Shown here piece after piece: positions 1-6,153 of a stretch of DNA of 8,440 nucleotides. Positions within the stretch are counted from its first letter, which is position 1; each line of letters opens with the position of its first letter. The position numbers were made by a program, and so were the translations under genes. This DNA comes from Pseudomonadota bacterium (GTDB lineage: Bacteria > Pseudomonadota > Gammaproteobacteria > Xanthomonadales > Xanthomonadaceae), in the NCBI GenBank assembly GCA_023457475.1, contig JAEWLO010000028.1, positions 1-8,440 on the forward strand, written 5' to 3'. The notes beneath the pieces were generated by a model. It had not been told where the DNA came from and searched no databases. It saw nothing but the letters and a program-made list of their open reading frames with translations.

Positions 1-10
1 TTGCGGGACC

Positions 11-51
11 GTAGAAAACATGGATGTTTTCTACGAGCCCCCATGGATGGG
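11..51. repeat. Two consecutive palindromes sharing a CATGGATG core
   Basis: Positions 11-21 (GTAGAAAACAT) and 24-34 (ATGTTTTCTAC) are perfect inverted copies separated by GG. A second, shorter palindrome, CCCAT-GG-ATGGG, lies at 40-51. Both contain CATGGATG at their centre (19-26 and 42-49), spaced 23 bp apart. The stretch lies outside any credible gene, downstream of pepP. The first arm begins with GTAG and ends with CTAC, which recalls the GTAG head of Stenotrophomonas SMAG repeats, but the AT-rich stem is unlike their usual GC-rich stem. I infer a dispersed intergenic repeat; one window cannot show copy number. Confidence 0.5.
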
Positions 52-104
52 TTTACGTGCGTGTCCCTTCGGGGGCCACCCGCCGGACGCCCAGCACGGA
101 TGAA

Positions 105-131
105 TCAAAACGCTGCTCTTTGCGCAGCGAA
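105..131 (-). terminator. Intrinsic terminator of the ygfB-pepP operon
   Basis: Read on the minus strand just after the pepP stop, a CGCTGC / GCAGCG stem (124-129 and 111-116) encloses a 7-base loop and is followed by TTTTGATT. The stem is only six base pairs, but its position a few bases past the stop and the T run fit a rho-independent terminator. It suggests that the minus-strand operon ends at pepP. Confidence 0.6.
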
Positions 132-132
132 A

Positions 133-1464
133 TCACCGCCCCGCCATCTCCGCCTCGATCTCGTCCGCGCTGCGTGCCAGGCCCTCGGTCAGCACACGGT
201 GGCCGTCTTCGGTGATCAGCACGTCGTCTTCGGTGCGGATGCCGATACCCCGCCAGCGGGCGTCGACGCTGCGGTCGTCGGGGCTGATGTACAGACCGGG
301 TTCGATGGTGAACACCATGCCCGGTTCGAGCAGGCGCGAGTCGCCCGCCAGTCGGTAGTCGCCTACGTCGTGCACGTCCAGGCCCAGCCAGTGGCCGGTC
401 TTGTGGCGGTAGAAGCGCTGGTAGTGGCCCTGGACGATGTTTTCTTCCAGGTTGCCCTGCAGCAGTCCGAGCCGCAGCAGCCCTTCGGTCAACGTATTCA
501 CCGCAGCGAGATGACCCGCTTCGTACGGCATGCCCGGACGTGCCTGGGCGACGGCCGCGGCCTGCGCCGCGCCGACCAGGTCGTGCAGCGCCCGCTGCTC
601 GGCGGTGAAGCGGCCATTGACCGGGAAGGTGCGGGTGATGTCACTGGCATAACCTCGGTACTCGGCACCGGCGTCGATCAGGACCAGGTCGCCGTCCGCG
701 CTGCGCGCGTTGTTGCCGCGGTAGTGCAGGATGCAGCCGTTGGCACCGGTACCGACAATGCTGCCGTAAGCCGGCCAGGCGTCATTCGCGCGGAATTCGC
801 GTTCGAGGTCGGCCTGCAGTTCGTATTCGAAGATACCCGGACGCGCGACCCGCATCGCGGTGCGGTGGGCCTGCACGGTAATGTCGGCGGCGCGCTGCAT
901 CAGCGCGATCTCCGCCGGTGATTTGAACAGGCGCTGTTCGTGCAGCAGGTGACCCAGTTCGAGAAACTCGTGCGGCGGCTGCGCACCGTGGCGCACCTGC
1001 GAACGCACACGGTTCACCCAGCCGATCAGCTTGAGGTCGAACTCGGCATCGCGCCCGAAGTGGTAGTACACCCGCGACCGGCCTTCCAGCAGGCCGGGCA
1101 GGATGTCGTCGAGGTCGTCGATGGGATAGGCATCGTCCATGCCGAAGGCGGACACGGCCCCTTCCTGCCCGGCACGCGCGCCGTCCCAGGCTTCGCGCTC
1201 GGCGTCGCGCTCACGGCAGAACAGGATGACCTCGCCGTGGCGGCGGCCCGGAATGAGCACCAGCACCGCCTCCGGTTCCGGGAACCCACTGAGATACCAG
1301 AAGTCCGAGTCCTGCCGGAACGGGTAATGCGTGTCCAGGCTGCGCACGCGTTCGGCGGCCGCAGGCAACACCAGGATGGCATCGTCGCCGGCCATCTCCA
1401 TGAGCTGCTGGCGGCGGTGTCTGTATTCGTCGGCGGTGATTCCGGTCAGTGCGTGCAGATCCAT
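133..1464 (-). CDS. pepP: Xaa-Pro aminopeptidase (aminopeptidase P)
   Basis: This cytosolic metallopeptidase of family M24B removes the N-terminal residue from peptides with proline in second position and uses two divalent metal ions, normally Mn. The 443-residue product is almost the same length as the E. coli enzyme (about 440). Residues 1-150 form the AMP_N domain, with the typical DSDFWYLSGFPEPEAVL stretch near 52-68. The pita-bread catalytic domain follows. The five metal ligands are recognisable: D264 (LIDAGAE), D275 (ASDITRTF), H358 (GHWLGLDVHD), E388 (TIEPG) and E412 (RTEDD). H365 in VHD is also kept. The ATG lies one base after the stop of ygfB, so translation is probably coupled to it. 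In E. coli ygfB-pepP is followed by ubiH and ubiI; here a hairpin with a T run follows and no ubi gene is visible before the window edge. Confidence 0.96.
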   Translation of the reverse strand: MDLHALTGITADEYRHRRQQLMEMAGDDAILVLPAAAERVRSLDTHYPFRQDSDFWYLSGFPEPEAVLVLIPGRRHGEVILFCRERDAEREAWDGARAGQEGAVSAFGMDDAYPIDDLDDILPGLLEGRSRVYYHFGRDAEFDLKLIGWVNRVRSQVRHGAQPPHEFLELGHLLHEQRLFKSPAEIALMQRAADITVQAHRTAMRVARPGIFEYELQADLEREFRANDAWPAYGSIVGTGANGCILHYRGNNARSADGDLVLIDAGAEYRGYASDITRTFPVNGRFTAEQRALHDLVGAAQAAAVAQARPGMPYEAGHLAAVNTLTEGLLRLGLLQGNLEENIVQGHYQRFYRHKTGHWLGLDVHDVGDYRLAGDSRLLEPGMVFTIEPGLYISPDDRSVDARWRGIGIRTEDDVLITEDGHRVLTEGLARSADEIEAEMAGR

Positions 1465-1465
1465 G

Positions 1466-2014
1466 TCAGTTCAGGCGCTGCCGGTGGCGCGCACCCATCA
1501 CGCAGTCGCCGTGCAGCAACAGCACGGCCACGCGCACGAATTCTTCGATCTCGGCCAGCGCGTCTTCATCGTCGTCGTTGCCGCTTTCGAAATCTTCCAC
1601 GGTCACCTGCGCCAGTTTGGCAAGGTCGGTCAGCGCTTCCTCGCCCTCTTCGGAAAGAGTGGGCCGGTTGCCCCCCGCCCCCAGCCCGAAACCACCCAGG
1701 AAGGCGCGTGCCCACGCAAACAGGGCATCAGCCTGTGCCGTGGTATCGCCGTCATCCGTCAGCAGCAGCTCAAACGCGAAGTCGCGGTCCTCCAGCTGGG
1801 CCACGCTCGCCTCCAGCAGCTGGTGCAGGGTGCCACCCTCCTCCACCGGCGGCAGGTTGTCGTCGGCCAGCACCCGCGCCGGCCATTCGCGCACGGCCGC
1901 GCCGCCAGCCGACAGCCAGCCGCACAGGCCGCCGTGCAGCTCGGCCGCGCTGGCTCCCAGGCCGAGGGCCTGGCTTGCCTGGGTTACGTCTTGGACAGTC
2001 GGAAGTTCGGTCAT
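1466..2014 (-). CDS. ygfB: UPF0149 family protein (YgfB-like)
   Basis: The product is 182 residues and acidic. It carries the family landmarks AELHGGLCGWLSAGG (24-38), DALFAWARAFLGGFGLG (96-112) and an EEFVRVAVLLLHGD segment (157-170), with a very acidic linker around 140-155. UPF0149/YecA-type proteins are small helical proteins. In Pseudomonas aeruginosa YgfB is reported to influence expression of cell-wall recycling and beta-lactam resistance genes; whether that role holds here is unknown. I chose the ATG at 2014 because GAGCTC lies a few bases upstream and the family similarity begins there. The open frame continues far upstream, but only as the antisense of zapA and the coiled-coil gene. 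A GTG five codons upstream is a possible alternative start. It is the first gene of the ygfB-pepP operon. Confidence 0.9.
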   Translation of the reverse strand: MTELPTVQDVTQASQALGLGASAAELHGGLCGWLSAGGAAVREWPARVLADDNLPPVEEGGTLHQLLEASVAQLEDRDFAFELLLTDDGDTTAQADALFAWARAFLGGFGLGAGGNRPTLSEEGEEALTDLAKLAQVTVEDFESGNDDDEDALAEIEEFVRVAVLLLHGDCVMGARHRQRLN

Positions 2015-2044
2015 TTTGAGCTCGATCACACCACGGGTTGGCAG

Positions 2045-2059
2045 TTTCACAGTGTAGCA
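2045..2059 (-). promoter_or_regulatory. Possible extended -10 promoter for ygfB-pepP
   Basis: On the minus strand TGC-TACACT (2059 down to 2051) matches an extended -10 element (TGN followed by a TATAAT-like hexamer, 4 of 6 bases). Transcription would start near 2044, leaving a leader of about 30 bases before the ygfB ATG. I see no good -35 hexamer, which extended -10 promoters can do without. This is an inference from spacing and consensus only. Confidence 0.35.
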
Positions 2060-2092
2060 ATCCACAGGTAGCGGCCGGGGCGGCGCGTGCGC

Positions 2093-2106
2093 TATCGTGC
2101 AGGGCA
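2093..2106 (+). promoter_or_regulatory. Possible -10 box placed for a leaderless transcript
   Basis: TATCGT at 2093-2098 (4 of 6 matches to TATAAT) ends seven bases before the ATG at 2106. A start site at the usual distance would fall on or next to that ATG and give a leaderless mRNA for the coiled-coil/zapA operon. No convincing -35 is visible, and AGGG at 2101-2104 is too close to the ATG to serve as a normal Shine-Dalgarno site. Confidence 0.3.
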
Positions 2107-2327
2107 TGGAACCCTCCGATGCCATCGCCCAGTTACAGGCTTTCGCCGCCCGGGTGGAGGCGTTGCTGGAACGCAACCAGCGCCTGGCCGAGGAGAACCG
2201 CAGCCTGCGCCACCAGCAGGAACAGCTGGTGAACGAACGCTCCCAGCTGCTGGCCAAGAACGAGCAGGCCCGTTCCCGCGTGGAAGCGATGATCGTCCGG
2301 CTCAAGTCCCTGGAGCAGCACACATGA
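2106..2327 (+). CDS. Small coiled-coil protein, TIGR02449 family, probable ZapA partner
   Basis: This 73-residue, highly charged protein is predicted to be almost entirely one alpha helix. Hydrophobic residues repeat at heptad spacing from about residue 8 to 70 (for example LEERNQ-like and LRHQQEQLVNERSQLLAKNE stretches), the pattern of a coiled coil; there is no signal peptide or membrane segment. Length, composition and position directly before zapA match the TIGR02449 family of gammaproteobacteria. Its stop overlaps the zapA start as ATGA, so the two are translationally coupled. By analogy with other coiled-coil partners of ZapA (ZapB in E. coli, ZauP in Caulobacter), I infer a role in cross-linking or positioning the Z ring; this is not shown by sequence alone. 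An in-frame GTG at 2097 is an alternative start, but it would lie inside the proposed -10 box. Confidence 0.8.
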   Translation: MEPSDAIAQLQAFAARVEALLERNQRLAEENRSLRHQQEQLVNERSQLLAKNEQARSRVEAMIVRLKSLEQHT

Positions 2328-2617
2328 GCCAGACCGAACCGGTCAGCGTCCGCATCCTGGACCGTGAATACACCGTGGGTGTCGGCGCGGAGGAACGTGA
2401 AAGCCTCACGGCCGCCGCCCGGCTCCTGGACGCGAAGATGCGCGAGATCCGCGGCAGCAACCGCATGGCCGCCGTGGACCGCGTGGCGGTGCTGGCGGCG
2501 CTGAATCTGGCGCACGAACTCCAGCAGCTGCGTGACGAGCATGCAAAACAGGCCGTGGCCCTGCAGCAGACCCTGACCGACCTGAACAGGCGTTTGGACC
2601 GCGCGTTCGACGGTTGA
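2324..2617 (+). CDS. zapA: Cell division protein ZapA
   Basis: ZapA binds FtsZ in the cytoplasm and bundles protofilaments, stabilising the Z ring. The 97-residue product has the expected two-part structure. An N-terminal globular part contains VSVRILDREYTVGV (7-20), the typical ESLTAAARLLDAKM helix (26-39) and the hallmark VDRVAVLAALNLAHEL (51-66). A C-terminal coiled coil covers roughly 62-95. The length is normal for the family. A GGAG at 2312-2315 sits eight bases before the ATG, and the start overlaps the stop of the preceding coiled-coil gene (ATGA). The 6S RNA gene follows on the same strand, the same order as in E. coli. Confidence 0.95.
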   Translation: MSQTEPVSVRILDREYTVGVGAEERESLTAAARLLDAKMREIRGSNRMAAVDRVAVLAALNLAHELQQLRDEHAKQAVALQQTLTDLNRRLDRAFDG

Positions 2618-2632
2618 GCCGCGGGGGGCCGT

Positions 2633-2671
2633 TGACACGCATGGCATGTCACTACGCGGCCGGCGCGCCGG
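2633..2671. repeat. Two palindromes between zapA and the 6S RNA promoter
   Basis: TGACACGC-ATG-GCATGTCA (2633-2651) is an inverted repeat with one mismatched pair. It is followed by the perfect 12-base palindrome CCGGCGCGCCGG (2660-2671). No T run follows either, so a classical intrinsic terminator for zapA is not evident. They could be an RNA hairpin at the zapA 3' end or a protein binding site upstream of the 6S promoter. The TTGACA at 2632-2637 has no matching -10 at normal spacing. Confidence 0.35.
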
Positions 2672-2708
2672 GGTCTGAATTGGCGCGTAACCCGGCCGAC
2701 GAACGGGA

Positions 2709-2744
2709 CTGGCCGAAACCGGGGCGTTGGCTATAATGTCCCTG
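2709..2744 (+). promoter_or_regulatory. Sigma70-type promoter of 6S RNA
   Basis: A perfect TATAAT lies at 2732-2737. Seventeen bases upstream is CTGGCC (2709-2714), a weak -35. The expected start site near 2743-2745 coincides with the 5' side of the 6S RNA closing stem, which supports both calls. Confidence 0.75.
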
Positions 2745-2931
2745 CGTTCTCTGCTGTGAACGACGGCGTGTGCAAACATTCGCCTTGTCCCTTAAGTACG
2801 ACCACGGGTGCGCGACGACGCCGGGAGTGCAGGTCCGCCTTGCAGCGGGAAGCCCGATGGAGTCCCAGCGTACCCACTTGAACCCCGGGTTCAAGGTCGT
2901 TTCGCACGCATCGTCACCGCGGAGAATGCAG
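2743..2931 (+). ncRNA. ssrS: 6S RNA
   Basis: 6S RNA mimics an open promoter and binds sigma70 RNA polymerase holoenzyme, damping transcription in stationary phase. The region of about 190 nt folds as expected. A terminal stem pairs 2742-2758 with 2915-2931 (17 pairs, one mismatch, two wobbles). A second stem pairs GACGGCGTGTGC near 2762-2773 with GCACGCATCGTC near 2903-2914. A large central bubble follows, and the upper arm starts with GTACG (2796-2800) pairing with CGTAC (2869-2873). The hairpin CTTGAACC-CCG-GGTTCAAG (2877-2895) matches the conserved TTGAACC/GGTTCAAG hairpin of E. coli 6S RNA. Position between zapA and fau is the conserved gammaproteobacterial location. Exact ends are estimates from the promoter and the stem. 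Confidence 0.93.
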
Positions 2932-2939
2932 TATTCCTG

Positions 2940-2978
2940 CAAGAGCGACGTTCCACTGGAGCGTCGCTCTTGTTTTAT
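2940..2978 (+). terminator. Strong intrinsic terminator after 6S RNA
   Basis: An 11-base perfect stem, CAAGAGCGACG (2940-2950) with CGTCGCTCTTG (2962-2972), encloses an 11-base loop and is followed by TTTTAT. It lies nine bases after the 6S closing stem and 20 bases before fau. It should end most 6S transcripts and leave fau to read-through or to a separate promoter that I cannot identify. Confidence 0.85.
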
Positions 2979-2998
2979 CCGTCGCCCCGGAACCAGGC

Positions 2999-3574
2999 AT
3001 GACCGACCCGCGCTCCGCACTGCGTCAGCAGCTGCGCCAACGCCGCCGAGACATTCCCCCCGCGCAGCGGATCGCCGCCGCCGAAACGCTGGCCGATGCG
3101 CTGTTGGCCTTGCCCTTCGCGCCACCACAGGGTTTCGTGGCCGGCTACTGGGCGCTGGACGGGGAGATCGCGCTGCACCGCTGGCAGATGCGCCTGCCCG
3201 ACGCCCTCACCTACTGCCTGCCGATCCTCGTCGATGATGTGCTGCGCTTTGCGCCGTGGCGACCAGGTCAGCCAGTGTCTGCCAACCGCTATGGCATTCC
3301 CGAACCGGATGTCGCGGCAGAGGACACGCTTTCCGCCGAACAGATGACGCTGGTGGTGGCCCCCTTGGTGGGCTTTGATGCGCAGTGCCGTCGGCTGGGC
3401 ATGGGGGGCGGCTGGTATGATCGCAGCTTCGCATTCCGCCACACGCGCCCTGCCCCGCCCTGGCTGGTCGGCGTGGGCTTCGCGGCGCAGGAGGCCGATG
3501 GCCTGCCGGTGCAGCCGTGGGACGTGGCCGTGGATGCGATCTGCACCGAAACCGCCACCTTTCTTCCCCGATAG
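2999..3574 (+). CDS. fau: 5-formyltetrahydrofolate cyclo-ligase
   Basis: The enzyme (methenyltetrahydrofolate synthetase, formerly YgfA) converts 5-formyl-THF to 5,10-methenyl-THF with ATP, returning an inhibitory folate to the one-carbon pool in the cytoplasm. The 191-residue product starts with the typical basic helix (ALRQQLRQRRRDI, 7-19). It then shows GYWALDGEIAL (49-59), YGIPEP (98-103), LVVAPLVGFDAQC (118-130), the nucleotide-binding signature RRLGMGGGWYDRSF (131-144) and PWDVAVDAICTE (173-184). Length is normal. In E. coli this gene is cotranscribed with 6S RNA and linked to persister formation; here an intrinsic terminator intervenes. AGG at 2995-2997 is only one base from the ATG, so the ribosome site is poor; no better in-frame start preserves the conserved N-terminal helix. 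Confidence 0.95.
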   Translation: MTDPRSALRQQLRQRRRDIPPAQRIAAAETLADALLALPFAPPQGFVAGYWALDGEIALHRWQMRLPDALTYCLPILVDDVLRFAPWRPGQPVSANRYGIPEPDVAAEDTLSAEQMTLVVAPLVGFDAQCRRLGMGGGWYDRSFAFRHTRPAPPWLVGVGFAAQEADGLPVQPWDVAVDAICTETATFLPR

Positions 3575-3583
3575 ATTCCCCGC

Positions 3584-4063
<480 letters not shown>

Positions 4064-4083
4064 CCTTCCTCTCGAGAACTCCC

Positions 4084-4731
4084 ATGTCCGAAGCCAAGCG
4101 CCTGGCCGCCGAAAAAGCCCTGGAATACGTTGAAGACGGCATGATCGTCGGGGTCGGCACCGGCTCCACGGTGGCCTACTTCATCGACGGCCTGGCCCGC
4201 ATCAAGCACCGCATCAAGGCGGCGGTGTCCAGCTCCGATCAAAGCACCGCGCGGCTCAAGCAGCACGGGATCGAGGTGATGGAGCTGAACCATACCGGCA
4301 ATCTGTCCCTCTACGTGGACGGGGCCGATGAGTGCGACGGCAACAAGTGCCTGATCAAGGGCGGCGGTGCCGCCCTGACGCGGGAGAAGATCATCGCCGA
4401 GGCCAGCGAGCGCTTCGTCTGCATCATCGATCCCAGCAAGCAGGTGCCGGTGCTGGGCCGCTTCCCGTTGCCGGTTGAAGTGATTCCGATGGCGCGCAGC
4501 CTGGTGGCCCGGTGCATCATGGACATGACCGGTGGCCAGCCGACGTGGCGCGAAGGCGTGGTGACCGACAACGGCAACCAGATCCTGGACATCCACCATC
4601 TGCAGATCACCGACCCGGTGAAACTGGAGCGCGAGCTCAACCAGTTGCCGGGCGTGGTCTGCGTGGGTCTGTTCGCGCGCCGCCCGGCCGACGTGGTCAT
4701 CGTCGGCGGTGAACCGCCGATCGTCCTGTAA
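4084..4731 (+). CDS. rpiA: Ribose-5-phosphate isomerase A
   Basis: RpiA interconverts ribose 5-phosphate and ribulose 5-phosphate in the non-oxidative pentose phosphate pathway. The 215-residue product (E. coli 219) has the phosphate-binding loop VGVGTGST (22-29), the SSSDQST segment (49-55), the active-site DGADECDG (79-86) and KGGGAALTREK (92-102). D79, D82, K92 and E101 correspond to D81, D84, K94 and E103 of the E. coli enzyme with a constant offset of two. The start at 4084 gives the normal N terminus (MSEAKRLAAEKAL). The open frame reaches upstream to 4027 but that part overlaps the EVE gene. It lies 20 bases after the EVE stop. GAGAAC about ten bases upstream is a weak ribosome site. 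Confidence 0.97.
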   Translation: MSEAKRLAAEKALEYVEDGMIVGVGTGSTVAYFIDGLARIKHRIKAAVSSSDQSTARLKQHGIEVMELNHTGNLSLYVDGADECDGNKCLIKGGGAALTREKIIAEASERFVCIIDPSKQVPVLGRFPLPVEVIPMARSLVARCIMDMTGGQPTWREGVVTDNGNQILDIHHLQITDPVKLERELNQLPGVVCVGLFARRPADVVIVGGEPPIVL

Positions 4732-4752
4732 CCCCAACCCGAGGAACCCGGT

Positions 4753-5214
4753 ATGCCCGCTTCGTCCCTGCTGCGCCTGCTGCTGCCATTGCTGATGGTG
4801 TTCTCGTTGTCGGCCTGCGCCAGTGGTGGGGCCCGCCACTGGGTGGAAGTGGGCGGTGCCCGCTACCAGGTGGAACTGGCCACCAACGACGAGGCCCGCG
4901 CGCGCGGGCTGATGTTCCGCGACCAGATGGCCGAGGACCACGGCATGCTGTTCATCCATGACCGTGAGGAGCTGCAGGCGTACTGGATGAAGAACACCCG
5001 GCTGGCGCTGGACATCCTGTATTTCGACGACCAGCGCCGGCTGGTGAGCCAGCAGCGCGACGTACCGCCCTGCTCTGCCGGCGACCGCTGCCCGCCCTAC
5101 CCCAGCAGCGGGCCGGCCCGCTACGTGCTGGAACTGAATGCAGGGCAGGCGCAGAAGCTGGGACTGCAGGACGGCGCGGAGATGACCTTCGGCCCCGGTA
5201 TCGAGTCGAAATAA
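4753..5214 (+). CDS. DUF192 family lipoprotein
   Basis: The 153-residue product begins with a short basic-hydrophobic signal (residues 1-21) ending in a lipobox LSAC, so C22 is the likely lipidated residue. Alanine at the next position argues against inner-membrane retention, so I infer the outer membrane, facing the periplasm. The mature part is one DUF192 domain with ELATNDEARARGLMFR (41-56), GMLFIHD (64-70) and YWMKNTRLALDILYFDD (78-93, the most conserved stretch), then ARYVLELNAG (122-131). C107 and C113 (PPC...RCPPY) may form a disulphide. The biochemical role of DUF192 proteins is not established to my knowledge. GAGGAA at 4741-4746 six bases before the ATG is the best Shine-Dalgarno site in the window. 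It lies 21 bases after rpiA and is followed by a hairpin. Confidence 0.92.
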   Translation: MPASSLLRLLLPLLMVFSLSACASGGARHWVEVGGARYQVELATNDEARARGLMFRDQMAEDHGMLFIHDREELQAYWMKNTRLALDILYFDDQRRLVSQQRDVPPCSAGDRCPPYPSSGPARYVLELNAGQAQKLGLQDGAEMTFGPGIESK

Positions 5215-5220
5215 GCGTTC

Positions 5221-5250
5221 ACGGCGCGCCGCTTGAATCGCGGCGCGTTT
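5221..5250 (+). terminator. Hairpin closing the fau-EVE-rpiA-DUF192 run
   Basis: A perfect 8-base GC stem, CGCGCCGC (5225-5232) with GCGGCGCG (5240-5247), encloses TTGAATC and is followed by TTTGT. It begins about ten bases after the DUF192 stop. The T run is short, so termination may be partial and the next gene may be reached by read-through. Confidence 0.6.
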
Positions 5251-5267
5251 GTCGCCAGTCTGTGGTC

Positions 5268-6113
5268 ATGCAGGGGACGATCACATTGCCGGCGTGGGAC
5301 AGCCTGGCCGAACTGGACGACGAGGCACTGCCGCTGTTGCCCACCGCGCTGCTGATCGCGCGCGACGAATACCCCGACCTTGACCCGGAGGTCTACAACG
5401 CCCGGGTACAGAGCCATGTGGATCACCTGCGCACCGAGGTGGAGACGCTGGAGCCGTTCCCGCTGAAGATCGCCGCGGTGAATCGCCACCTGTTCGACGA
5501 ACTCGGCTATGGCGGCGACCACGGCGAGTATTACGACCCGCGCAACAGCTACCTCAACCAGGTGCTGGACCGCCGCCTGGGTAACCCGATTTCGCTGGCG
5601 CTGGTACAGATGGAAGTGGCGCGCCGGCTGGGCATTCCGCTGGACGGGGTGTCCTTTCCGGGTCATTTCCTTGTGCGGCTGCCGGTGGACGACGGCATGC
5701 TGGTGATGGATCCCTTCAATGGCGGCCGCCCGCTGGACGTGGACGAGCTGCGCGAGCGTGCGCGTTCACACCTGGGCGGCGAGGCACCGGACGACCAGGT
5801 CCTGGCCCAGATTCTCGACGCCGCACCGGCACGGGCGATCCTGATGCGCATGCTGCGCAACCTGCACGGAGTGTATGCCGAGCGAGGCGAATGGGACCGC
5901 GCCGCGCGCAGTGCCGACCGCCTGCTGAAGCTGGCTCCCGAGCAGGACGATGCCCTGCGCGACCGCGGCCTGGCCTACCTGCAGCTGGACCACCAGGCTG
6001 GCGCGCGACGCGACCTTGCGCTGTATCTGCAACGTAACGGCGACGCGACGGACGCGCCATGGGTGCGGGAGAAGCTGATCGAGCTGGGCGGGGCATCACC
6101 GCGGCTGCATTGA
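5268..6113 (+). CDS. SirB1 family protein (transglutaminase-like plus TPR)
   Basis: The 281-residue product matches the SirB1/YchA family (E. coli YchA about 269). Residues 30-165 form a transglutaminase-like domain with the family core PRNSYLNQVLDRRLGNPISLALVQMEVARRLGIPLDGVSFPGHFLVRL and MDPFNGG. Residues about 190-257 form helical TPR-like repeats (LHGVYAERGEWDRAARSADRLLKLAPEQDDALRDRGLAYLQL). H133 (GHFLV) and D148 (MDPF) fit the histidine and aspartate of a transglutaminase-type triad. Where the cysteine would be expected the sequence reads NPISLAL, with S109; there is no cysteine in the whole protein. It may therefore be non-catalytic and act as a binding module. Its function is unknown. 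I chose ATG 5268; GTG 5262 is an in-frame alternative. Neither has a clear Shine-Dalgarno site. Confidence 0.88.
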   Translation: MQGTITLPAWDSLAELDDEALPLLPTALLIARDEYPDLDPEVYNARVQSHVDHLRTEVETLEPFPLKIAAVNRHLFDELGYGGDHGEYYDPRNSYLNQVLDRRLGNPISLALVQMEVARRLGIPLDGVSFPGHFLVRLPVDDGMLVMDPFNGGRPLDVDELRERARSHLGGEAPDDQVLAQILDAAPARAILMRMLRNLHGVYAERGEWDRAARSADRLLKLAPEQDDALRDRGLAYLQLDHQAGARRDLALYLQRNGDATDAPWVREKLIELGGASPRLH

Positions 6114-6114
6114 G

Positions 6115-6152
6115 CGCAGGTGCCGGGCAGAGCCCGATGCCACGCACCTGCG
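6115..6152. terminator. Compound stem-loop between convergent genes
   Basis: CGCAGGTGC (6115-6123) pairs perfectly with GCACCTGCG (6144-6152). Inside, CGGGC (6124-6128) pairs with GCCCG (6132-6136) around AGA. The structure fills almost the entire gap between the stops of the SirB1 gene (plus) and the rubredoxin gene (minus), so it can act on transcripts from both sides. There is no T run on either strand. The core TGCCGGGC-AGA-GCCCG resembles the stem of SMAG/REP-type repeats, without a GTAG head. Confidence 0.55.
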
Positions 6153-6153
6153 G

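Noticed and set aside
1..132. Attachment site or island border at the left edge
   Set aside because: No tRNA, integrase or direct repeat is present; only palindromes and a terminator are visible, and the neighbouring genes are core genes.
1..921. Long plus-strand open frame of 306 codons
   Set aside because: It overlaps pepP in antisense, has low-complexity GC-driven composition and no family features. The pepP frame has all five metal ligands.
2632..2660. TTGACA at 2632-2637 as a second promoter upstream of 6S RNA
   Set aside because: The sequence 16-18 bases downstream is GC-rich with no -10-like hexamer, and TTGACA overlaps an inverted repeat that explains it as well.
2015..2779. Upstream extension of the ygfB frame to 437 codons
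   Set aside because: The extension is the antisense of zapA and the coiled-coil gene and reaches into the 6S RNA promoter region. UPF0149 similarity begins at the ATG at 2014.
2770..3237. Open frames across the 6S RNA region
   Set aside because: The region folds as 6S RNA with conserved stems, and these frames show no protein family features; the right part is a shadow of fau.
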